A DNA stretch of 64,000 bases from Balanoglossus misakiensis (Eukaryota > Hemichordata), in contig CM082591.2 in assembly GCA_040954595.2 (NCBI GenBank), positions 5,084,001-5,148,000 of the forward strand, in the 5' to 3' direction. A program made the translations under genes and the position numbers. Positions within the stretch are counted from its first letter, which is position 1; each line of letters starts with the position of its first letter. Shown here in pieces: positions 12,416-21,548 of the stretch. Below the pieces are notes generated by a model. That model had not been told where the DNA came from. It did no database searches and saw nothing but the letters and a program-made list of their open reading frames with translations.

Positions 12416-15400
12416 GTGCCAATTTTGACCTGCTAGCAGCTGCTGATAAATAGGACGTAGTGTGAAATGGTTATCATAGATCTAGCTACACTTTTTGAAT
12501 GAATACATGTACAGTAAAATATTGCATTTATCAACAAAGTTGGACTAACAGAAGGTAATTAGCTGTTTGGCCATTATTTAACTGTTTAAACATTATCCAT
12601 TTTATTACTAGTTTAAGTAGCATTAAACTGTGTACGCGGCCTACTTACTTCATACTTAATTATATATCCTAGCTACTGATACGTACTTGTCTATAAACAA
12701 GTAAACTTCGCTTATGCTCAACATATGTCAAGTACGGTTAGTTTTGGTCCAGAATCCCGACTCGTGTGTTTTTACACATTGCTCCACACACAGAGCATAG
12801 CGAAAAACGCAAAAGTGAAGAAATAACCCAAAATAAGGTCACCCTTACATGAGGAAACATTTTTAAAGGGCTGACACACGTTTGAACTTTGAAGTTAAAT
12901 TTTAACATTCTACCAATGCGTGCACAGTAGCTACGCATGAGTGCGTGGGTATACAGGTACTGGGAGACCCCCAAGAGACGTGTGATGTAACTAATTTCCC
13001 AGGGCATTAACATGGTGAACTTCCGAATCCACTAGAGCAAATGTGGTACTTCACAGATCGTCCGTATACAATCAATCAATCAATGCAATCAATGTGTGGA
13101 CAAAGTGGTTCAAATCCTCATTTCCCTGAGGGCTGGAAAGTGCGGTTCTCACACACAGAGTCAACTTGAAAGGAAATTCTGAAATTCTATGGTGTTTGGC
13201 ATACACACTCGCAAGATGAAAAAAGATTGCTTGATGCAATACAAATTAGTTCCAAAACTGTTTGATAAGATACCAAACTGATATGCTATCTGTAACTTGT
13301 GCTAATTTTATTTTTGGCACCTACAACAAACATTTTCTACATCCCTGGTCCTTAATTCCTCAGAATTTGACTACCAAAAATGGGGGGAAAACAAGTCACT
13401 TGATTCCGTCTTTTTTGGCAAACTTGTTCCTCTAACTTTAAATATCAATCATTGCAAACAAACAAAGGTTATTGGCTATTGAAACAAGACAAGTCAATCA
13501 TCACACATACCAGCTTCTCATTGGTGGAAAGGTGAGTCAGAGCAGCCAATCAGACGCGTCAAAAAATCAGTTAACAAATCCCTGTCAAGGAGGGGAGGAA
13601 GAGAATTATGATATAATTCGACTGTTTTACCTGAGCTTTCAAGTGTTAAAATAAACAAAATGGAACCAGCAACTATTTTCACACACTCTAAGCAAACAGT
13701 AATAAAGATTTTACAATTTCCTTCTTTCTAACTGATGACAGTAAAACGACACCATGCAATTGCAGGGGTTGGTAAGGGCAGACCTGGTTTTTGAGGAAAC
13801 ACATTTTTTTTCTTGGCTGGGTCCTAGATAAGATTACCCCAGAATCATACCATACTATAACAACTGTGAGTATTACAGAAAATCTGTGAAACACCCCTTC
13901 CAAATAAGGAACAAACAATCAAGTTGTAATATAAACAAAATGAGCACGCTAAAATTATTTATTTTCTTGGTAGATTTTCTTTTATGCAGCAGTTCCATTT
14001 TTATTCAACTTTAGTAGAAACCCATATAATTTACATTGAATATTCATCAGCAAGCCTGCATGGACATATAATGATCGATGTTATTACAAACCTCAACTGA
14101 TAGTCCACAGACAGTGATGAATGTGTACAAACAGAGAAAAATGACATCCCTAGAAAATACTCCTTGTACATGTTCAATGCAGATACCAGCTTGACAACTA
14201 AGATTGATCATCTCAGTGTTTGGAAAAAGTTTTTAACAGTATTGACCATGGCCCTAAACCTCTCCAGCTTTGACTGTGCATTCAAATACATGTTCATTGT
14301 ATGCCGTGATGTTTGTGACACCGGTGAAATATAAAACAGGGGAATTTTGAAAAAAATTCTGATGAAACCATGAGCAACAAATGGCGAATGCACAACACCC
14401 TCGTGTGAACAAAAATGTCATCGATTGTGCGACCCGACCTGGCTTGCAACCTGCAGCTTTCTGTCTGGGTCAAACCACTTGACTATCTGTCGACTGCTTC
14501 AGTGAACAGGCAAAACAGATACAAGAGGCATATTCATTTACTGCCTAGCAACCATTTTAGCAAAACGTTACCTCCATCACTGTGCTTTTCAATGGCCATT
14601 CAAAAGAAACATGACGATCATGTTTTTTTTAATTTCCTTCCAGCCACTTCTGTTCGACTTCTTCAACCAGTAGCATTAAAGCCCCATAAGCTGGTAATAT
14701 TTTTCAATGATAAATATTTCAATCTTCTCCTTTTACTTTAAAATTATCACAATTAAGCCATATATTACCTCAGCTGTATATGCATCAGTTTGTCATCACT
14801 TGACAATGCTTACCACGACAGTTGTGTACTGACTTGTTAATTTATAACTTATCATATAACTTTATACAGCAGCAATGAGATTTATAACATGTTATGATTT
14901 TATACAGTCGCAATGAGATTTATAACTTGTCATAACTTTATAACAGCCATGATATCATTCAAATACTCTTATCAGTATTAAGCTTATTTCGATGGAAAAG
15001 TCTAAGCTTTAAAAGTAACATCATGAAAATAAATCAAAAAGTGGCATCTCATGGGGCTTTTATAATTCACCCAGAAAATTTGCCTGCACTGGTGATTTCA
15101 CAGTGGGCTATGAAAGCTTCCCACCCACTCAGCACACACTCTGGACACAAGGTAACTAAAGTTTTAACACAAACACCGTCACAAGCGAGTAATTCTGGAG
15201 AATGGAACACAGCCACCAAAGGGGAGTGTACCCTACTTGATATACAACCATGACGGTTTCCATGGCCCTCTATGCGTCACACAAAATGTGCTTTTGTCTC
15301 GATTTCACGACTCTGCGCTAAAAATAAGTGACACGTGCATTGTATCCATCCTACATGCAGTAACACATGCACGTGTACACTTTTTCTGGCTCTCGCGAAG

Positions 15401-16001
15401 TTCGCGAAAATTTATCATTTGCGAAAATCTCCCGTTGAAATTAAACAAAAATAGTGCTATGTGATTCTTCAAGGGAAAACAACTCTGCAGAAGATTTCTT
15501 GTTAGCATGAATTTCAGTCTTCAACGGAGGAATTGTTTTCTCCCTATGATAAGTCAACTTTATATAATGTGTTTGACTATTTTCCAAGGACTGAAATTAA
15601 CGAACGATCGACAGCTTATCTTTCTTCGACCAATTTCGCGTCTGAAATGTTTCCGTCGTATTTCGGTCTCGTTAAATGGTAGCCAGCAGACTGCGCTGCA
15701 TCACGAACTGACATGTACGACGTTGTAATTATCCAATGGCATGATCAGATCGATCCACGGCCGGGTTCGGCGACCGCGGATTTTATTAGCTCCTCCGGTT
15801 CTTCGCAGGAAATCCGGGTGAACGGACACGAGTGTTCTTTTCGAATAACTTGGGTACGGGGCAATGAAATATAACATGATACTTTGTTTACACTTTCAGT
15901 TTCAGTGGAATGCTGACGTAGTGTATGTACATACAGTAAAGCATACGTACAATGAAAGTGAGTCTGTGAGAGAGAAAAAAACAAAAGACTAACGAACTCA
16001 C

Positions 16002-16150
16002 CTGTTACCGTCGACAAGCTGTCCAATGTACCGGGATGCGCCGCCAAGGACCGTGTTACTATTCGCCCACGCGATATGATCGATTGATACAACGGCCGTC
16101 TTGAATCAATGAATGAAAATACAGAGTTCCCGCTTCATGAGTGGACTGGC
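16002..16150 (-). promoter_or_regulatory. Candidate noncoding first exon and promoter region of the ETV6-like gene
   Basis: A near-consensus minus-strand donor, AACAG|GTGAGTT, ends an exon at 16002. The flanking 15.75-16.3 kb is richer in CpG than its surroundings. The ETV6-like first coding exon begins at a splice acceptor, so a leader exon of this kind is needed somewhere to the right, on this strand. The reading frame here has no convincing ATG, in keeping with a 5' UTR exon. The right boundary is a guess. It could also belong to an unrelated gene. Confidence 0.3.
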
Positions 16151-16424
16151 TTGCCTGCATGAGCCGAGATTTGCACTACCGTGACCTTATCTTACTAGTT
16201 CCGCTGAAAGGGGACCGGATCTCCGTGTCGCAGTCCAAAAAGTTAAACTGTTTGTTTTGGCTTTCGTTCCAATAGAAGAATTCCCGGAACTGCGGATGTC
16301 CACCGATTGCCAAGAGATATCTCAATTGAGTGTACGTGACAACCCAGGCGCAAAAAAATAGGACATTGTTGGCGCTCTTCAAGAATCTGCCCCTACCCTA
16401 CCCAACAGACCTCCGACACGCATG

Positions 16425-16542
16425 TTAAAGGTGTACGATCACTTATGGAAATTTAGCAACAGTTACCATGGCCACCTGAGATCTAACCAATCCCACATTT
16501 CCAATGGGTGCGGCACACGCGAAAAAAAGAGCGCCTTGTTAA
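16425..16542 (+). mobile_element. Fragment of the long-TIR element found at 27.5-28.4 kb
   Basis: TTAAAGGTGTACGATCAC followed by GTTACCATGGC and GGCACACGCGAAAAAAAGAG matches, in order, the reverse complement of the right arm of the element ending at 28446. The match stops after GAGCGCC. A TTAA lies at each end (16425 and 16539), so it may be a self-standing short derivative rather than a broken copy. Confidence 0.65.
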
Positions 16543-17277
16543 AGCCACTCATAAGTGACACACACTATTCCGCATCAATTTCCGATTATATGAGCAGAAC
16601 TTCGAACACCTGAAGACATCACTTTTAAAACACTACATTATACAATGTATACGAAAAGTATGACAATAGATAATACTTAATAAACATACACAGACACGAA
16701 AGATCACATTCAACCTGTTGACTGCTTTTAAAGTGCGCCATCTACCAGCATAACATCTATTTCTCTCTCCCCCCCCCCCCCCAGGCAACTCCCAGCTGGA
16801 CATCTGCCACTAGACATTCACCTTCCGCTCATTTACAGCTTAAATGTCCACTTGAAAAAAAGTCTTGAGAAGTAAATATCCACAGTGTAGATGTTTGGTG
16901 CTAAACGTCCGGGGGTGACACACTTGGTTGGCCTGATATTCTCAGGGTAACTTTCCCTTTCACACCGGGGGTACTACCTCTGTACTATGTGCTCTTAGGG
17001 GAAAGAGACTTTTGGACGGATCTGTTTCTGTACTCAGGATGTAAAATCCTATAATGACATGTAATAGAGCGCATCAGCCGATGCGGGTCGGATCCCAACA
17101 GCCACAAAACTGGCAGAGCCTTGGGAGAGACAAAACGAGAATGAAGTACAATGTCATAAAAAAGCTCGTAAAAAGCGATTTTAGAAGTAATACTTGTGGT
17201 TGTGTATGCTTGGTTGACTTTGCATACCACGACTTTTGAATGGTATTTGATAATTTACACAGATCTAGACTTCCCGG

Positions 17278-17310
17278 CCTTGTTGAAAAAATACCCGTAT
17301 TTTTTCAAGG
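17278..17310. repeat. Short perfect hairpin
   Basis: TTGAAAAAATAC and GTATTTTTTCAA pair perfectly around a two-base centre, extended by CC/GG. It is too short to class as an element, and no adjacent gene needs a terminator-like structure here. Confidence 0.5.
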
Positions 17311-18892
17311 TGCTTATTATAGGTAGAAGGGGAAAGGAGAGGGTAATAGTATAAAGGAGAGATGTTACTGGTATGTGTCATCTGATATTGCAGCTCGCCA
17401 AGGGCCGTGGGCGAAAGGTCAAGTCGATCGGGTATATCAGTTCAACAATAGACCAATTTCAGAACTCCACTATAGCCTGCGAGATCTCGTGTGACTATAG
17501 GCAGTTCACATGGGAAGACATTCTTATGTGACACAAGACAAACAACACGTGGCCCATCGGCTTAAATGGAGCAAAATTTAAAAATAGCACCTATTCTAGT
17601 TTCACACAAGTCCTGACTTGTATTTCTTGGCTACCAACCCATTGCCACGGTAATTAACCAAGTCTCGAGAGATCTCGCAATGGGTGGAAAAATCACCTAT
17701 TGTGTGTTACACATCCTTGGGCTGTGTACACTTTGTTTATAGATTATAGGCGAAGAGAACATTGGGTTTTTCAAAATTGCCAAAGGGGCGTTTTTTATCG
17801 ATTTCGATTTTCTAAGTATTTACTTCCTCTTATCGATATCCGGCGGGCGAAACGACTAATACAGGTGGACTCGCCAACAAAATGAGGTCACAATCTCACA
17901 TCATGCTAATGAATAATTAATGTCAAAAGCAACCACAGCTGCGATCGACAAGGCGAATCGGAGTTTGAAGACATTGAGACAGCGTTTACGTTGCGATACA
18001 AGTCCAACGCAGTGCGCCCGGTCCATTACGTACCTTGCATCCGGGATATTGATTGCATCTGATACCTTCACTTTCATTCTAAACTTGAAGGCGTACGTGT
18101 CTGTAGCGATGCCATTTTAAAGTTCAAACCGCTATCGCGAAAATCGCATGAAATCGCACATTTGCAAGAAAGTCGTCCAGGTTCCGTATAAAGAATAAAC
18201 GAAGGAAGTCCGTGCGAATACGAAGTACGCCGCCATACCAAATTTACAAGGTACGTAAAAACAACACTTAGGATTTTTATCCGGACATTTGTTATATCTT
18301 ATTCAACTTGTATGTACGCACGTACGTGTGGATAGATGGAGGGAGGGGGGAGGGGAGGGAGGGAATGAGGGTATGGGTAACTGCAGAAAAAATGTTTCCA
18401 AATTCATGTAAGTTCTTCGTTTCACTGACTGCATCGATCTTTGTAGCTCGGATCTGCAAGAACACTAAACCCCTTCATCAACAAGGGTTTTCCCCTCCAC
18501 ACGTCCAGACACGCAAACACACATTTTAACGTGTAATGTATAGGAGGAATTACCCCCAGGGGGAACAGAACCCGGACCTTATTAAATGTTAAGGAGCTTT
18601 CCTTGGTGACGCGCACGTTCGACAAATAGACTGGAACGTGCGCAGCAGGTGGCATGAGCTAATCTGTCACCAATGTTTAGTCGTTTCCATGCCTACAAAC
18701 AGGCCACGCATTTCGACTGGAATGGCAGTTGCTTTCATGACCTCAAAAATATAAAACAAAAACAGCACTTTGGAGAAATTACGCTTATGGCCCCAGGGTT
18801 CAATAACGCTATCGGTAGAGACATAAATTACAATTCGTTTTTGTTGTCATATTATGACAACGGCTGTAAACTGTGAAACCTATTTTGCATGT

Positions 18893-18998
18893 ATATCACC
18901 CACTCTCTCCCTCTTCATCTCTCTCCTCCCCTCTCTCTCACTCTCTCCACCTCTCTCCTCCCCTCTCTCTCACTCTCTCCACCTTCCCCCCCCCCCCT
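18893..18998. repeat. CT-rich low-complexity stretch with a short tandem duplication
   Basis: Pyrimidine-rich sequence in which a unit of roughly 30 bases (CTCTCTCCTCCCCTCTCTCTCA...) is repeated, ending in a C run. It lies about 120 bp upstream of the 469-aa gene and may belong to its promoter or a 5'-UTR intron. Confidence 0.75.
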
Positions 18999-19118
18999 CG
19001 CATTTAACTGGGCATTTCGTTGAATTGCAAATGACCGCTTTAACGCTCCATTTTTTTCTTCTAGACTAGGCACCTCAGATCAGTTGAAGTTTTAGAAGCA
19101 ATCATACTGCGGACGGCC

Positions 19119-20528
19119 ATGTCTGCACAAACGCACAACTTGACCACGTCTGCACAAACGCGCAACTTGAGGACGATTGTTCACACAACTTTGGCATTTT
19201 TAGGAGTACAACAAAACCAGAGACTGACAGACGACGACAACCGAAAGATTGCAAAGTGGGGCGCTGAGAGCATCGTCGACACTACAAACGTTAACCCTCC
19301 TATCGCCGAACGCCATTTCACAGTGATCCATTATCTGTACTGGGCAGTTGACGTTCTGGCGTGGGTGAACGTTTTGGTGGGCGTTGTAGATCTGGCCTTA
19401 GAGCCCGTGCTGCTGTCGTTCAAAGTGACCTGCCTGGTGTTCACTTTTGTCGACGCCCTCGGCGGACTGCTCGTCCTCGGGAAGTGCATCGGAAGTTCCT
19501 CCGGAGCGTCACACTGCAGTCATCGCGAACTTGAGGAAAACGTCACAGAAAACCGCCAGCATGGGGTAAACGTCACAGCAAATCGCCAACATGGGGACAG
19601 CGTCACAGCAAATCGCCAACTTGTGGAGAACGTCACAGCATTTGCTATGCTTTACGTGCTGCTGCTGTGTGCGGTGCTCGGGTTCTCGTTCACCAGGTCG
19701 TACCAGGGCAGGGATACAATGTCGATAATCTCCATAATACTGTTTTGTTTAGACTGCATTTTTTACGCTGTGGACTTGGTCATATTCCTGTACATGCTGA
19801 CGAAAGTTTGGCACCAAATAAAGGACGATTACCCGCTTCCCAACGACAGACAGACTGAATTTCGAATACCGTTTTGCTGTATTACATTTGAAATCATAAC
19901 ATTGTTTATATACACTGTCGTTGGAAATGTCGTTTTGTTCGTATCCATGCTCGTCAACCTGGTGGCTCAAGTCGAGCACGACAATCCAATGAATGCCACC
20001 GTCTCATTACAGAGTGTGACCATCAGCCAATCGGCGGCGTACATGCTGTTCGCCACCATCTTCCTTCCTGTCGTCAACGTCTGCTTGTTCTGCTTGCTGA
20101 ACGGCACCTGGGTGTACGTCGTTCTCTTCGAGGTGGCCAAGCAGAGTCTGGAAAATATTCTCACCGGGGGAGGCCTGTCCAACGACGAGAAGACGCGCCG
20201 ACAATCTGAGAAAGCCTTGATTGTCGAACGAGCCAAACAGTTCACCAGTCTGTCGGGCGCGAAACGGGTCTTCTCGCCACTCCTGGAATGGTGGTCCTGG
20301 GTCGTCTTGGCAACGTGGACGGGGCTTGTTATCGCCTACGCTACATCGATGAGGACGGACGCGGACCCGCTCAGCACCCATATTGTAGTGTGGGCTCTTT
20401 TCCTGCACCTCTCCAACATCCAACTCTGCATGATAATGTGGTACATCTGTATCATAGCAATTTTACTCTTCGTTCTGGGTTGGTACAATTTCATTCGTTT
20501 TATCATATGTAAACAAATGGGCGAATGA
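19119..20528 (+). CDS. Uncharacterised polytopic membrane protein, 469 aa, single coding exon
   Basis: An uninterrupted 470-codon frame with balanced codon use, so it is taken as a real gene. The ATG has a fair context (GGCCATGTC). About eight to ten hydrophobic segments are visible, roughly at residues 67-92, 97-121, 174-192, 201-228, 251-285, 306-337, 391-410 and 420-463. Residues 138-173 form a loop of four 12-residue repeats holding three N-V-T sequons, probably non-cytoplasmic. Residues 3-10 and 11-18 are also a small duplication (SAQTHNLT/SAQTRNLR). It is homologous to the convergent 709-aa gene: GNVVLFVSMLVNLVAQVEHDN (residues 269-289) aligns with GNLLIFTLMLAILTLQIAHDN there, and the C-terminal NIQLCM aligns with NLQICL. 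I do not recognise the family and assign no function. Candidate poly(A) signal AATAAA at 21074. A 5'-UTR intron ending near 19065 is possible. Confidence 0.85.
   Translation: MSAQTHNLTTSAQTRNLRTIVHTTLAFLGVQQNQRLTDDDNRKIAKWGAESIVDTTNVNPPIAERHFTVIHYLYWAVDVLAWVNVLVGVVDLALEPVLLSFKVTCLVFTFVDALGGLLVLGKCIGSSSGASHCSHRELEENVTENRQHGVNVTANRQHGDSVTANRQLVENVTAFAMLYVLLLCAVLGFSFTRSYQGRDTMSIISIILFCLDCIFYAVDLVIFLYMLTKVWHQIKDDYPLPNDRQTEFRIPFCCITFEIITLFIYTVVGNVVLFVSMLVNLVAQVEHDNPMNATVSLQSVTISQSAAYMLFATIFLPVVNVCLFCLLNGTWVYVVLFEVAKQSLENILTGGGLSNDEKTRRQSEKALIVERAKQFTSLSGAKRVFSPLLEWWSWVVLATWTGLVIAYATSMRTDADPLSTHIVVWALFLHLSNIQLCMIMWYICIIAILLFVLGWYNFIRFIICKQMGE
19536..19643 (+). repeat. In-frame 36-bp tandem repeat inside the 469-aa gene
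   Basis: About three to four copies of a 36-base unit built on AACGTCACAGCAAATCGCCAACATG. It encodes the 12-residue repeat N-V-T-A-N-R-Q-H-G plus three variable residues. The third copy changes the sequon Asn to Ser (D-S-V-T). Because the period is a multiple of three, copy number can vary without frameshift. Confidence 0.85.
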
Positions 20529-21073
20529 GGGTGGGGGTCCCATCGGCGTCGCAGTGATCAGGTACCACGTGTGTCAAAAAATTCTACTGTATATTTCATA
20601 TGATTGCTTACAGTAGTATGCCCCTCGGGACAGATTTTCAAAAAAAATGAGTCTTCCAAACATTTTAATTCTATACAGTCTTTTTGAAATCAAAAAAGAA
20701 AACATGGTGTTGAATTTCTTGTTTTCATAAAGTTTTGTTCAACACAGAAGTTGGGGCCATTTTGAATTTCAAATTGGAGACAATTTGACACAATTTTGCT
20801 CTCTCATTCGTGCGACATTCGTGTTTGTTGCGTTTACACTAAATTTCTGTCACGTGTGTGATTTTACATTGGAGTCTGGTGGCGGGATATTTTTTCTGCC
20901 TCAATAACAACATCAGTCACTATAGTTGGGAGGTTTTACCCACTGACATAATCAAGCATGATGTGTCAGACGTTGATATACACATATATACACGGTGACA
21001 TACACACGAAATCGCGGCATCGCCGTAAAGCGATGATATTATTCAGAGTTTAATAATCGGTGTTATTTGATGC

Positions 21074-21079
21074 AATAAA
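21074..21079 (+). terminator. Candidate poly(A) signal for the 469-aa gene
   Basis: AATAAA about 550 bp after the plus-strand stop codon, the first canonical hexamer I find there. Confidence 0.4.
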
Positions 21080-21248
21080 ACTTTCCGTCCATTTTATATT
21101 TATGGAAAATGGATAGCATCCTAGTCTTTCATTTCAGTAGAATAGAACATAGTATTACCCTTTAATTACAATATATCCAATCCCACGTTATTTTACGGCA
21201 ACAAAAAATTGGTGTATACATGATTTTTTATGGAAAGTCCCCAAATTG

Positions 21249-21254
21249 TTTATT
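21249..21254 (-). terminator. Candidate poly(A) signal for the 709-aa gene
   Basis: TTTATT on the plus strand (AATAAA on minus), about 300 bp past the minus-strand stop codon. Confidence 0.4.
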
Positions 21255-21497
21255 TTCTGTTGATGGCGTGATCTCGCGAGACTATGTTAATTATCGTAGC
21301 AACAGGTTGGATCCACTTGCGACTAAGTAGTTACAATCAAACTTTGCATGGGACTAGAACAGGTGCCGGGTGTAACAAAAAAGTGTGTGCTGCTGAACAC
21401 AGACGGCCAGGTGCAGTTTGTCTTGTGACAATGACAAGCAATATTTTGGTTCAGTGGTGAGCTGAATGATTGACATGCAAAAAAACTTGAGTGAATC

Positions 21498-21540
21498 ACC
21501 CCCCCACACACACACACACACACGCACCACCACCACCACG
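21498..21540. repeat. CA/CCA microsatellite
   Basis: C run, (CA)n and (CCA)n in tandem immediately 3' of the 709-aa coding region, inside its 3' UTR. Confidence 0.85.
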
Positions 21541-21548
21541 TATGAAAG

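Larger units (their letters stand above)
1106..15998. other. Long upstream region or 5' intron of the ETV6-like gene
   Basis: About 15 kb of AT-rich DNA with only short ORFs that look random in composition. It holds a second short foldback element (5481-5556), the oppositely oriented minisatellites at 8.3 and 12.0 kb, and poly-C/poly-G runs near 8.71 and 10.75 kb. A minus-strand CAG|GTAAT donor ending an exon at 4656 could belong to a 5' leader exon, with weak support. If the leader exon is the one near 16.0 kb, this whole stretch is an intron. Confidence 0.5.
16543..19118. other. Intergenic region upstream of the 469-aa membrane protein gene
   Basis: No supported gene. It contains a poly-C run (about 16.77 kb), a short perfect hairpin at 17278-17310 and a CT-rich stretch at 18.9 kb. 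A pyrimidine tract plus TTCTAG at about 19065 could be the acceptor of a 5'-UTR intron just before the ATG at 19119. Confidence 0.45.
20529..21548. other. Shared 3' region between two convergent genes
   Basis: About 1 kb between the stop codons of the plus-strand 469-aa gene and the minus-strand 709-aa gene. It holds one candidate poly(A) signal for each strand, 170 bp apart, and a CA/CCA microsatellite. A segment near 20.66-20.76 kb (GTCTTTTTGAAATCAAAAAAG...) resembles one near 50.09-50.17 kb, a possible old dispersed repeat. Confidence 0.5.

Noticed and set aside
15745-16092. 115-aa minus-strand ORF as a protein-coding gene
   Set aside because: Starts at TTG, and its only notable feature is an internal consensus donor, which fits a noncoding leader exon better.
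20007-20423. 138-aa minus-strand ORF inside the 469-aa gene
   Set aside because: Antisense shadow without hydrophobic or domain structure.
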